Source: Gigaspora rosea
Taxonomy: Eukaryota > Glomeromycota > Glomeromycetes > Diversisporales > Gigasporaceae
Direction of reading: 5' to 3'
DNA: 64,000 nucleotides
NCBI GenBank assembly: GCA_003550325.1
Contig: QKWP01001226.1
Span: forward strand, 91,109-155,108
Shown here piece after piece: positions 24,778 to 37,044 of the stretch (position 1 is its first letter; the number at the start of each line of letters is the position of its first letter). The translations under genes and the position numbers were made by a program. The notes under the pieces are model-generated. The model searched no databases. It was not told the DNA's origin and was given only the letters and a program-made list of their open reading frames with translations.

Positions 24778-27131
24778 AGTAAAACTGAATTTTTTATAGT
24801 AAATCACTATAAAAATTATGATATTCCAATACAATTATAATATAACCAAATCTAAATCAATTGTATTACTATAGCTCATAAGTACAGTAAACCAGAATTT
24901 TTTACAATAAATTACTATAGAAATCATGTTCATTCTAATACAACACTAACATGACTATATTTAAGTTACTCATATTACTATAGCTCGTAAGTACTGTAGA
25001 CCAGAATTTTTTATAGTAAATCACTATAGAAATTATGTTCATTTTAATACAAAACTAAAATAACTATATTTATATCACTTGTATCACTACAATAGTTAGT
25101 AAGTACAGCAAACAAGAATTTTTTATAGTAAATCACTATAAAATCATGTTTATTCCAATACAAAGCTAACATAACTATATTAAAATGACTTGTATCACTA
25201 TAGCAAGTAAGTACTGTAAAACAGAATTTTTTACAGTAAATCACTAGTAGAAATTATGTTTATTCTACTATCTAACCATATCTAAATCACTTCTATCACT
25301 ATAGCAAGTAAGTATAGTAAGCAAAAATTTTTACAGTAAATTACTATAGAATTATATTCATTTTAATACAAAATTAACATAACCATATCTAAATTATTTG
25401 TATTACTACAATAGTCAGTATGAATTTTTTACAGTAAATCACTATAGAAATTATATTCATTTTAATAAAAACTAATATAACTATATATAAATTATTTGTA
25501 TCACTACAATAGTTAGTAAGTACAGTAAAACAGAATTTTTTAAAGTAAATCACTATAATAATTATGTTTATTCTAATAAAAACTAATATAATTATATCTA
25601 AATTTGTATTACTACAATAGTTAGTAAGTATAGTAAAACAGAATTTTTTACAGTAAATCACTATAGAAATTATGTTTTTACAATATCTAAATCACTTGTA
25701 TTACTACAATAGTCTGTAAGAATTTTTTATAGTAAACTACTATAAAAATTACATCATTCCAATACAAAAATATAACCATATTTAAATACTTATATTACTA
25801 TAGCAAGTAAGTATAGTAAAACAAATTTTTATAGTAAATTACTATAGAAATCACATTCAATCCAATACAAACCTAATATAACCATATCTAAATCACTTGT
25901 ATCACTATAGAATGTACAGTAAATCACTATAAAAATCATGTTCATTTCAATACAAAACAAATATAATCATATCTAAATCATTTATATTACTATAGCAAGT
26001 AAGCATAGTAAAACAAAGTTTTTTATAGTAAATTACTATAGAAATTATATTCATTTTATAATCATATCTAAATCACTTGTATCACTATAGCAAGTAAGTA
26101 CAGTAAACAGAATTTTTTTAGTAAATTATATAGAAATCATGTTTATTTTAATACAATATAACCATATCTAAATCGCTTGTATTTTTATAATAGTCGGTAA
26201 GAATTTTTTAAAGTAAATCACTATAGAAATTATATTCATTTAAATACAAAACTAACATAATTATATCTAAATTACTTGTATTATCACAATAGTTTGTAAG
26301 AATTTTTTATAGTAAATCACTATAGAAATTATATTTATTCCAATAAAAACTAACATAACTATATTTAAAATCACTTGTATTACTATAGCACGTAAGTATA
26401 GTAAACCAGAATTTTTCATGGTAAATTACTATAGAAATCATGTTCATTCCAATACAAAACTAACATAACTATATCTAAATCACACTTGTATAATATAACT
26501 ATATCTAAATTACTTGTATTACTATAGCATATAAGTAATGTAAAACAAATTTTTTGTAGTAAATCTATAGAAATTACATTTATTCCATCTAAATTATTTG
26601 TATCATTATAGTGAGTAAGTATAGTAAAACAGAATTTTTATAGTAAATTATATAAAATCATATTTATTTCAATCAAAACTATAACTAAATCACTTGTATC
26701 ATCACAATAGTCTGTAAGAATTTGTTTAGTAAATCAGTATAGAAATTACATTCATTCCAATACAAGACTAACATAACTATATTTAAATTACTTGTATTAC
26801 TACAATAGTTTGTAAGAATTTTTTATAGTAAATCACTTTAAAATTACATTCAATTTAATACAAAACTAACATATCCATATCTAAATCATTTATATTACTA
26901 TAGTGAGTAAGTACAATAAACTAGAACTTTTTATAGTAAATCACTATAGAAATTACATTTATTTATAATATAAAATTAATATAACCATATTTAAATTACT
27001 TGTATTATTATAGTGGGTAAGTATAGTATACCAGAATTTTTTATACTATAAAAATCATATTCATATTAATACACAACCATATATAAATCACTATAGCAAG
27101 TAAGTATAGTAAAACAAAATTTTTTAATTTA

Positions 27132-27678
27132 TTTAATTTATGATCTATATACTAAACAGTAAAAATCTATAGTAGTATATAGGGAAAATCAATTATTGTT
27201 TATCAAATTGCTAGAATCTAGTACTGTCAAAACAATAATGAATTTTTACTAAGCTAACTTTTCTTCTTTACTAAACAAAAGTTGTAGATCACATTCTTGC
27301 AATTCTAATGGTAGTAAAATCATTAAAATTGGACAGGTAAATCACAAGATATCATTAAAAAAATTTTTGCAACCATATAGAGTTTCTATTAAACAATAAT
27401 ATTGTTTACATAAAAACTCTATATAGTCACAAAAAGTTTTTTAATGATATCTTGTGATCTACTGGTTCAATTTTAATGATTTTACTACTATTAGAATCGC
27501 AAGAATGTGCTCTACAACTTTGTTTAGTAAAGAAAAAAGTTAGCTTAGTAAAAAAATTTGTTATTGTTTTGACAGTGCCAGATTCCAGAAATTTAATAAA
27601 CATTAATTGAATTTTTCAATTTTACTATATATAGTAATATATGTAGTCCCTGTTTGGTATATGGATCATGAATTAAAT
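27132..27678. mobile_element. foldback element inside the satellite, 547 bp
   Basis: Arms are complementary from TTTAATTTATGATCTATATA at the left to the inverted TTTAATTCATGATCCATATA at the right, meeting near 27400. Each arm carries the TTGTAGA...GGTAGTAAAATCATTAAAAT core. A partial relative lies at 3440-3760. Confidence 0.75.
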
Positions 27679-28262
27679 TATTTGTAAATTATTTGTATCA
27701 CCACAATCATAGATAGGAATTTTTTATAGTAATTCACTAAAAAAAAATTACATTTATTTAAATACAAAACTAATGTAACTATTTCTACTCTTGTATTATC
27801 ACAATAGTTTGTAAGAGTTTTTTAGTAGTTTTTTTACAGTAAATCACTATAGAAATCATATTTATTACAATACAAAACTAATATGACCATATCTAAATTA
27901 CTTATATCACTATAGTAAGTAAGTATAGTAAACCAGAATTTTTTATAGTAAATCACTATAGAAATCACAATCATTCCAATACAAAACTTATAACTATATC
28001 TAAATTACTTGTATCACTATAGCAAGTACAGTAAAGCTAAATTTTTTACAGTAAATCACTATAAATATCATGTTTATTCCAATACAAAATTAATATAACA
28101 ATATCTAAATTACTTATATTACTATAGCAAGTAAGTATAGTAAAACAAAATTTTTATAGTAAATTACAATAGAAATTATATTTATTTCAAATATAAACAT
28201 ATTTAAATTACTTGTTACCACAATAGTCAGTAAGAATTTTTGTAATAAATTATATAAAATTA

Positions 28263-28563
28263 CAGAACCCCAGACATCTCTTATATAGGTCATAACTGGA
28301 TTTTGGCCAATTTTAATCTAATTTGCTAAAAATAACAAAACTATATTTACTTAAATAACTTCTGATCCAGTGATTAAAATTGAATAAACTTTTTTTGTTA
28401 GATGCACCTCACTGAGAGCTTTATTTTAAAAAAAATATTCATTCAAATCGGACTACTAGATGCCAAGATAATTGCCAAAAACTGTTGTTTTGCTTTTTAA
28501 ATTTCAGGAGTTTTTGCTAAAAAAAAAAAAGTATGGCCTCTGTACTAGATGTTCAGGGTTCTG
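28263..28563. mobile_element. MITE inside the satellite, 301 bp
   Basis: Ends are CAGAACCCCAGACATCT and, inverted, CAGAACCCTGAACATCT, flanked by AAATTA on both sides. The interior at 28400-28490 carries a diverged form of the foldback core (TTCAAATCGGACTACTAGAT). No open frame. Confidence 0.65.
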
Positions 28564-29251
28564 AAATTATATTCATTTCAATACATAACTAATATAACTA
28601 TATATTAATTACTTGTATCACTACAATAGTAAGTAAGTACAGGAAACTAGAATTTTTTACAGTAAATCATGTTCATTCCAATACAAATCTATTATAACTA
28701 TATTTAAATCACTTGTATCACTATAGCCCGTAAGCACAGTAAAACATAATTTTTTACAGTAAATTGCTATAGAAAGCATGTTTATTCCAATACAAAACTA
28801 ACATAATCATATCTAAATTACTTGTATTACTACAATAGTTGGTAAGAATTTTTGGGCAGTTTTAAAAACAGTGAACCTAGTAATACCTTTTTTATAATTA
28901 TTATTTTATATAATTAATAATTTAGCCTAAGTACATCAGGAAATTATATATATAGATATTAATCGATATATAACAGTTAATCGTTTTATATCGATTAAAA
29001 AATAACGATATATATCGATTAACCGGTTAAAAATCGATATATATCTAAATCGATATATATTATTTTCTATATTAAATCGTTATATATCTACAAATTGATT
29101 ATAATCGGAATTATTTAAAACAATATATAACGATTAACAGATCTTTAACGATTACACAGTGTTTTGATCACAACGATATATAACGATTAACAGATCTTTA
29201 ACGATTACACAGTGTTTTGACCACGTTACAAAAATTTCATCCCAGATCACC

Positions 29252-29294
<43 letters not shown>

Positions 29295-29579
29295 AAAAAA
29301 AAAAAATTAAAAAAAAAAAAAAAAAATAACCACAAGCAAACAGTAAAAAAAAAAAAAAAAAAAAAAGTAAAATTTCAAAAAAAAGTAGGCTAAAAAAAAA
29401 GAGAAAGACAAAATAAAAAAAATGGTATAAGAAAAAAAAAAAAAAGCTGTTTTTGAACAATTTTTACCCTCTCTCCCTTTACCCCCTTCTCCCTTTTTCT
29501 CCTCTTTCTTTTTTTCTTTTTTCTCTTTTTTTTTTTTTTCTTTCTTTTTTCTTTTTAATATTTCGAATACTTTCGAAAT

Positions 29580-30780
29580 ATTTTGGGATCAGTAGATCTG
29601 TAACCTGGATCATATCAAAGACGCGTTTGACTAATATTTTCGAAATGTTTCGATGATTTTTGATGATTGTACCACAAGATCAGATTAGATCTTTGTTTAT
29701 TTTTTTTTGTTTATAATTTCGATCTTCTATCAATTTTACATTGTTTTTTCGTTTTCCTTTTGTTTCATTTAGTTTCGTTTAGTTTCGTTTTGTTTTTTTT
29801 TATATATATTTTTTTTTATTTTTTAATTTTTTTTACTTTATTTTTACACTTTACCACTAGCACTTTGCAAGAAATCCAATAACTTTCCAGCACTTTGCAC
29901 AAGCCAACTCAGCCTTTTGACACTTTGCAAGAACACACAACACCTTTCTCTAGCAATTTCGAACGTTCAAGAATGCAAGTTTTCGCAAGTATTTGCAAGT
30001 TTTCGCAAGGGTCTTGTTTTATTTATTTTTTCGTTTCATGTTTTTTGTTTTTGTTTTTATTTTTATTAATTTATTTTATTCTGGCACTTTGCGAAAACCT
30101 TCGAAGATTTCTGAATTGCAAAACACGAACTCGAAATGGAGATTTGGGGCTTTGTTTATTTTTTTATTTAGTTTGCTTACATTTTTGTTTTTTGTTTGTT
30201 TTCTTTTTTTTTATTTCAGAACTTTGCAAGAAAACCGCTTAACTTTTCTGGCACTTCAATTCTAACATCTCTGGCACTTTGCAGGAAGTCACGAATATAA
30301 ACGAATATAATCGAATACAAGCAAATATGAGCGAAATATAAGTTTATTTTTTTTATTTTTGTTTTTTTTTGTTATTTTTTTGGTTTGTTTTTTGTTTGTT
30401 TTTTTTACTTATTTTTTTAATTTTATTTTATTTTATTTATTCCTTACTTCTTTTGGAACTTTGCAAAAAAACGATCTAACTTTCTGGGACTTTGCAAGAA
30501 GTAGCGAATATAAGCAAATATAAGCAAATATGAACGAATATAAGCAAATATGAGTGAATATAAGGAATATAATAGTTTTTTTTTTTTATTTTTTTTGGTT
30601 TCGTTTTTTTTGAATTTATTTTTTTTGACATTTTTTTATAATAATTTATAATAAAATATATAATATTTTAAAATATAATAATAATAAATAAAAAAAATAA
30701 AATTTTATATTAAAAAATTGTGAAAACTTGTGAAAACCTGTAAAACGTTTAAAAATTTGCAAAAAGTATGATTATGTGAA
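29580..30780 (+). repeat. copy of the GCACTTTGCAAGAA repeat family
   Basis: Shares ATCTGTAACCTGGATCATATC (29598-29618), ACAAGATCAGATTAGATCTT (29673-29692) and several GCACTTTGCAAGAA words (29852-30500) with both arms of the foldback at 40240-47290. It is a single-arm or degraded copy. Confidence 0.65.
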
Positions 30781-30975
30781 TATAATAATTATTAATTGAT
30801 ATCATATTTGATATATATCGATTAACCGGATATATATCGATTACTATTACTATCGATAGTAATCGACAGGGTATTAACCAGATATCTATCGATTACTATC
30901 ACTATCGATAGTAATCGACAGGGGTGATGAGTATCGATATATATCTTACCAGTTAGTAATTGATATATATCTATA

Positions 30976-31206
30976 TATAAAATTTGCTGATGTAAGTAGC
31001 ATAGTCATAGCACAAAAATTTGTTGGTGATGTAATATCCAAGCTAATCAGACCAAAACTTAAGCTGAGAAAATGTTTAAAATAGTTTGATATACTGATTG
31101 CAGTTATATCAACTTGTTTTAGTACTTTTTGAGCTTAAATTTTAGTCCAATCAGCTCAGATATTACATTACTGACAAATTTTTGTACTATAACTATGCTA
31201 CCTACC
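30976..31206. mobile_element. small foldback element
   Basis: GTAGCATAGTCATAGCACAA at the left pairs with GTAGCATAGTTATAGTACAA inverted at the right. The arms stay complementary for about 80 bp (GATGTAATATCCAAGCTAAT ...). No coding capacity. Confidence 0.65.
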
Positions 31207-31289
31207 TAGTATTAGGTTAAATAATAATATAGTTTTGTTAGTGCTAGTAAACAAATGATATAATTGCATGATTTTATGTGCTGCGATAA

Positions 31290-32095
31290 TTATTGGGTTC
31301 ACTATTTTTGAAGTAGACAATCTACAGACAGTTCTTGGAACAGAAAAATTACGTAAATTGTTAGTAAAAACAGTTAAAATTGCAAAGCTTTTATTTTTAA
31401 TATATTTGCACCAACTTTTTTAATATATATAACAAAATCTTATTATATTTTTGAGATATGATGATTTTAAAAAGTCATGTGACTACTATACTTAAATCAA
31501 CCAATGGAATTGCAGATAAAATTCTAAAAAAATTTATAACAAAGTTTAAATTTTTTTAATTGAATAAATTTTTTATTATACCAATTATACTTGGATCTCT
31601 AGTTAAAGTTCTAAAAAAGCAACTTAAAATCGAATGGGTAGTAAGATTATTAAAATTATTTGGCTTAGTATATTACAAGATATATATTAAAAAAGTCTCA
31701 CTATTTTATTAAATTTATTAAAAAACTTAAAAGTTTTTTTCAATTCTCGTGATATTCTGAGCCAATCTTGGTAATATTAACACTTATGAAATTATAGTTC
31801 TCTTCTTTACAATCTTTATAAAATATTTAATTAAGGTTAGCATAATAGAACATTGAGTTTTGATTAGTTTAAATCGCAAAGACCTTACTTAAGCTTTCTT
31901 TATAAATTTTTTTAGAATCTTATCTGTAATTCTATTGGCTAATTTAAATATGGTAGTTATATGATTTTTAAAATTATTATATCTCTTTGTATCTTAAAAA
32001 TGGAAGTTTTGCGTTAAGGTTAGTGGTTTTAGTAGTGTTTTAGTAATATTATATAAATTGCACTGTCCTTACTGTTTGTAGATTCTCTATTCTTG
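31290..32095. mobile_element. foldback segment carrying the shared core
   Basis: Two arms are complementary over much of 31480-31980; TTGCAGATAAAATTCTAAAA, for example, pairs with the inverted copy near 31915-31940. The core word GGTAGTAAGATTATTAAAAT lies at 31639-31658, with a diverged inverted copy at 31740-31800. Outer sequence TTTTTGAAGTAGACAATCTA and the right TAGATTCTCTATTCTTGAAG are related. Confidence 0.5.
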
Positions 32096-32537
32096 AAGTG
32101 TTACTATAAAAATTATATAAAATCATATTCATTACAATACAAAACTATATCTAAATACTTGTATTACTATAGCAAGTAAGTATATAAACAGAATTTTTTT
32201 ATAGTAAATTACTATAAAAATCACGTTCATTCTAATACAAAACTAACATATCCATATCTAAATCACTTGTATCACCACAATAGTTTGTAAGAATTTTTTA
32301 CAGTAAATCACTATAAAAATCACATTCATTCTAATACAAATTAACATAACTATATCTTATCACAATAGTTGGTTAGAATCTTTTTTACTATTAATTATAT
32401 TTATTTTAATACAAAACTAATATAATCATATCTAAATTACTTGTATCACTATAGTGAGTAAGTATAGTAAACCTATAGAAATCATATTTATTTCAATATA
32501 AAATCAATATAGCTCTATCTAAATTACTTGTAAGTTG
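32096..32537. repeat. satellite array, continued
   Basis: Four to five further units of the same satellite (CTTGTATTACTATAGCAAGT, CACAATAGTTTGTAAGAATT). They stop at the GC-rich element. A last partial unit follows that element at 33510-33545. Confidence 0.85.
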
Positions 32538-33509
32538 CAGAGTGTGCCAGGCTAAACCTGGAAATTAGCGGGCCGGGCTGGGCTCGGGCCTAGTTTCGGG
32601 CTCACATTTTTATAAAGCGGGCCGGGCTCGGGTCGGGCCTAAAAAATATCGGGCTGGTCCCGGGCCTCTGTAATATACCCGATTAGGCCCGGTTAAGCCC
32701 GGTAAACCCTAGAGGTAGATTACGTATATACGCATATATATACTATAGGTATTTTCAAATATGCTTTTGTTTTTTGCTTTTTTTTTCAACAAAAGCCGAA
32801 CTCGGGTTTTGTTGAAAAAAAAAGCAAAAAGCAAAAGTATATTTAAAAATACCTTATATTGTAGTTATAATGTAGGGGTAAGAAATTTAATTCTTGTGCA
32901 CTAACCGATACGGTGCAAGAATAAAAACCTCAATTTTACTTTATTCGTTACAGAAGTAGATATTAATTTAAATTGTGTTACTTGATTATCTTTTTTTTAA
33001 GGAATAAGATTTTAATTTTTGTCCTGAAATAATTGTGATTTTTAGACTTGCACCATACGTACGTATGTACGTAAACTTCACTAGGTAGAAAAACATACCC
33101 TTAGTAAGAAATCAAAAAGCCAGACAAGTAAGTCTGGTGAACGAATATAGATTAGAAGAACATTTTGAATATATTATTATCCATGCTATCGGTTTCAACA
33201 CTATACTATCGGCTCTTAAAAAAAGGTTTTAATACGATTTCCAATGGCATCTTTTGCCGTCAGAGTCAAAAATCTATATGAAATACGGGCCGGACCGGGC
33301 TTGGGCCGAATTTCAAATAAAGCCCAGCCCAGTTTGCTTAGCGGGCTTTTTTGTCAGGCTTGAGCCCAATTTATAACAAGACACGGCCCGGTTTGTTTAA
33401 CGGGCTTTTTGTTGGGCTTGGGCTTGAAATCGGGCCTAAAAAAATTTTTCAGGCTCTGTTTCGGGTCTTAGAAAGCCCAACCCGGCCCGGCCCGTTTCGC
33501 ACCCTAATT
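32535..33509. mobile_element. GC-rich non-autonomous element with CGGGCC arrays
   Basis: Both ends carry dense inverted arrays of GCCCGGCCCGG / CGGGCCGGGCTCGGG words (32567-32705 and 33285-33500), in contrast to the AT-rich host. The right end, read inward, is AGGGTGCGAAACGGGCCGGG; the left reads AGAGTGTGCCAGGC and later AGCGGGCCGGG. AATTACTTGTA occurs on both sides, but the host is itself a tandem repeat, so the TSD length is uncertain. Positions 32740-32870 form a near-perfect hairpin of about 120 bp (GCTTTTGTTTTTTGCTTTTT arm). The open frame at 33351-33593 crosses the end and is not a gene. Confidence 0.7.
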
Positions 33510-33545
33510 ACTTGTATTACTATAGCAAGTAAGTACAATAAATAC

Positions 33546-34181
33546 TATTTATTATTGAATATAACTATAAATAAAACTCTAATTAGAGTTTGAAACTGGT
33601 TTTATTTTTTATATATTATAACTGGTTTTAATCAGTTATATATAAAAATAAAAGCAGTTTCAAAATCTAATTAGAGTTTGATTCATGGTTATTGTCTACT
33701 TTGTAGGATCCCTAATTTCTTTTCAAGTCCTGATTGGGTATTTGTAATACAGCTTCTGATTGGACAAAGTAGGCTATACCAAACTTCATCTACTAATTAA
33801 ATTTTTAGATCAGGTATAACATAAAATTTCAGAAAAAATTAAATTTTGCAAAAACTACCTTTTGTGTTCTAACAAAAAATTTCTTACAAAATTTTAGTAT
33901 AGTATATATACTATTAGCCCTTTATATTATAGATGCTAGTAAAATTAATTTTACTAATTTCACCAATTCACTACCAATTTCACCAATAGTTGTGAATTAT
34001 TTCATTACATTTTATTATATTTTACCAGTATCTATACTTTATACTGCAACAGTGCTTCATTATTTGATCATCCAATGGGAACTAGAGAGGAATTAGTAAA
34101 TCTCACTTGGTGAACAATAACTGAATTTTTATAGCAAATCTGAGTCATAGCTCTTAATTATTATCATTTTTTAATATTAAG
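33546..34181. other. kinase upstream region with a palindrome
   Basis: Positions 33566-33690 form an inverted repeat around CTCTAATTAGAGTTTGAAAC, probably a small foldback MITE. The rest, up to the acceptor AG at 34180-34181, is AT-rich. The first exon of the kinase should lie here or further upstream but was not recognised. Confidence 0.5.
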
Positions 34182-35608
34182 GTTTAAACAAGAATTTTGT
34201 AATTGGACAAGTGACAATCACAATATTGATCAATTAATTCAACAAACACAACTTAATGCATTGACGGTTAAAGACATTATTGAATGGATACCCTTTAGCA
34301 AATTTACAAATATAAAGTATCTTGCTAAAGGAGGCTTTGGTACTGTTTTCAAGGCAGTATGGATTGATGGATATATTACAGAATTAAATTATGATGTATG
34401 GAAACGAAATACACAAATAGATGTTTGTTTAAAGAGCCTTGATAATTCCAAAGATATAAAACAAGAATTTTTAGTAGAAGTAAGCATTATAATTTACTAT
34501 TATTAAAGTGTAGTAATCTTATTTATTCTAGTTGATATTTTAGGTCAAAAATCAACATATACATGGGGGCAATTCTGCAATTGCAATTTATGGAATAACC
34601 AAGAACCCAAAAGATGGTAACTACATGATAGTTATGGAGTATGCAAAGCAGGGAAGTCTTAGAAACTTGTTAAATAGTAAATATAGTGAATTAGATTGGG
34701 TTTCTAAAGTAGCCAACTTATGTTACATCGCTAATGAGCTTAATACAATTCATGAAGCCAACCTAGTGCATAAAGATTTTCATTCCGGAAATATAGTTAA
34801 TCAAAATATGTTTAAACCTTATGTTACTGATTTTGGCTTATGTAAACAAGTGTCACAAGACTCAATTCTAAAGTGCTTTTTGGTGTGCTTCCCTATATTG
34901 CTCCAGAGGTATTATATACAAATGGAAAGGAATACACTCAAAAATCAGATATTTATTCTTTCGGAATAATTATGTCAGAAGTTTTTACTGGATATCCTCC
35001 ATATCATGATATTCCACACAACGAAGATCTAGCAACACGTATTTGTCTAGGTTATAGACCTGAAATTAGATGCGAAGTTCCTCAATTACTTTTGGATCTA
35101 ATGAATACATGCTTAAATGCAGAACCTCAAAACAGACCAACTGCTAAAAAATTAGCTATTAGACTGGAACAATTTTTTAAAGATTTGAAATATAAAAGAA
35201 ATGAATTATTTAAGCAAGTTAAAAATTTGGACGAAAATTTCTTAACATATGATAAAGTCAAATCAGTACAATTCAAATATCAGACTCATCCACAAGCTAT
35301 TTATACAAGTCGATTTCTGAATCTTTCCAAACTCCCTAAACCAGGTAATAACGTTTATTCATATTTTTAAAAAATTAGTAATATGTTATTGAGTGTAAAA
35401 ATTTCTGAATCTGTCAATATAGTAAATGCAGGTAATGATATTAATTTTTCTAATTGAATTCAAACTGTAGTTTTAGTATATTTATATGTATATATTTTAG
35501 CATGCCAACCCAGTCAACGCATTGAAGTTCCCGATGGTAAGTAATATTTAATTTACTTATAATTACCCAAATTTATTGCTTATTTTTATATTGGCATTAG
35601 ATTTTTAA
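34182..35608 (+). pseudogene. TKL-like protein kinase with activation-segment frameshift
   Basis: Four exons follow GT-AG rules: 34182-34479, 34544-35344, 35501-35536 and 35601-35608. The 5' exon is not identified. The first piece has the N-W-T-S pre-kinase motif and then the N-lobe. The glycine loop is KGGFGTVF and the ATP-binding lysine is in VCLKSL. Exon 2 holds the catalytic loop HKDFHSGN (Lys instead of Arg in HRD), the metal-binding DFG, then APE and the C-lobe (SDIYSFGIIMSEV). A one-base loss near 34864-34866 shifts the frame between DFG and APE; the two halves otherwise read as one kinase. The last short exons end at TAA 35606-35608. Kinases of this type are massively expanded in Rhizophagus-like fungi; substrates are unknown. 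It is a recent pseudogene or carries an assembly error. Confidence 0.8.
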
Positions 35609-35969
35609 TCAAGTAAAAGGAAGTTATTGAGCATTCTATTTATTATTGCCGTGCTACAATAATTCAGCAATTATTATATATTTTCATGTATGTACGTGCC
35701 TAAAGAGAGAAAAGATATAAACCAACAACTATTTTGCAGATAGAATTGACCGATTTAAGATTGGCCTGACTTATAGTTTAGTGTTGTCTAGATGTAGATT
35801 GTTGGCGAGATAGTGGTTAGCAAGTCTATTTATTAAAGATGTTATGATCAAAATTAAATACTATATATTTATTTTAAATGATATATGCATATATTTTATA
35901 AATTTTTTAAAGAAAGTTATAAAATTTAAATCTAAATATTAAGGCTCCGAACCTCAACAGTTCCTGTTC

Positions 35970-36650
35970 CCTAATATAATCAAAACTATATTTTATCTCG
36001 AAACTGTGATCAATATTTTATAATTAATTCTTAGAAAAGCCTGTTTACATTGTTTAAATGAAATTTAAACACCATTTAGCAATTATCAAGAGACTATATT
36101 AAAATAGGTAAAAAAAAGATTCTAAGCAATGATTGGGTTCGAACGTGTCTTGAAAGCGAATTCAGTTTATATCTTTAAATGGGTTATGACAATTCAATCT
36201 ATATTCAATAAAATAGATAGATGAGAATAATTAAATCTTAAATGTAAAGCAAAGAAACTTGCCACTGAGTTTATGTAAATAATAACGTGAATGCCAACCA
36301 ATCAAATTTCAAGTTTGATTTTGTCGATAGTCTTAAAACGCCATTTCAAATAAGGTTTTTGGCGTAAAAGAAAAAAATCATGGATAATATAAAATATGAA
36401 ATAACAAAAATTTTTTGTATAATAAAGAATACTAATTATATTGTAAGTTGCAGATGTTAGCTTAGAAAGGTAGCTATCTTTTTTTCATAACTTGAAATCC
36501 CTTAATTAAATCATTACACTGAAAAATTTTAACATTACACTTGACCGTTTATGACTAAATATATATATAATTTTTTAATACTATACTGAACGGCTACAAA
36601 GGTATTCTTTGTTTGTTTCGACCTATGTAATAATCTAATTCATATTTCAT
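35970..36650. repeat. right copy of the inverted repeat pair
   Basis: Inverted relative of 18970-19770, about 16 kb away. It includes AAGCAATGATTGGGTTCGAA (36125-36144), box-B-like on the plus strand, with TTTAGCAATTATCAAGAGAC as a possible box A about 60 bp before. It starts about 360 bp after the kinase gene; the AT-rich gap between them shows nothing. Confidence 0.65.
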
Positions 36651-37044
36651 ATAAATGGCGGCATATTCCTTGAAAGCTCGATATAATATATAAAGGCCGG
36701 TTATAATTCCGGTCAAGATCGTCAAGATTGTCAAATTTAAATTATTTTTATTCCAAGTCTGGTAAAATGACCAACAATTTGACCAGAATTATTTACCTAA
36801 TTAAAAGTCTTTATTAGTACGATCCTGCAGGTTGTCATGACATTTACTAAAATGGAAAGTGTTCGATCGGATACTCTGTTGAACCTTCTTTACCTTCTTT
36901 ACCTTATAAATTCATAACTAATAAACCAAACAAGCTTCTTGTCGTCTGTCCTACACTTTATATCAGTGCATGCCCGTTTACCATATCTGCCAACAAACAT
37001 AACAGATAAAGACGGTCACATTCACATTGTGGAATTAATCCAAC

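Larger units (their letters stand above)
21740..28856. repeat. divergent ~100-bp tandem satellite array
   Basis: Dozens of diverged units share one plan: ATATCTAAATCACTTGTAT, TACTATAGCAAGTAAGTA, CAGTAAAACAGAATTTTTT, ATAGTAAATCACTATAGAAA and TCATGTTTATTCCAATACAA. Two unit types are interspersed. One has the CTATAGCAAGTAAGTACAGTAAA segment. The shorter has CTACAATAGTCNGTAAGAATTTTTT. Units carry short internal inverted repeats (TTACTATAG/CTATAGTAA). Open frames at 25044-25244 and 25389-25661 lie on the repeat and are artefacts. The array starts about 100 bp after the SPRY-TPR gene and resumes at 32096-32537 and 33510-33545 beyond inserted elements. Confidence 0.9.
28857..32095. mobile_element. 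3.2-kb compound insertion in the satellite
   Basis: Satellite sequence stops at 28856 and resumes at about 32096. The left end is CAGTTTTAAAAACAGTGAACC. Inverted relatives of it lie at 31288-31310 and near 32075-32095, so one element may have taken in another. Subterminal arrays of TATATCGATTAACC-type words occur at 28955-29110 and 30790-30960. The middle (29250-30560) is homopolymer-rich with the ACTTTGCAAGAA motif family. Open frames there (29152-30265) are Phe/Leu runs from T-rich sequence and are not genes. Confidence 0.5.

Noticed and set aside
21740..28856. Regular repeats that might be taken for a CRISPR array
   Set aside because: The units are about 100 bp, contiguous and diverged, with no unique spacers, in a eukaryotic context.
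29152..30265. Several Phe/Leu-rich open frames resembling membrane proteins
   Set aside because: They are translations of T or A homopolymer-rich repeat sequence with no complexity or family features.
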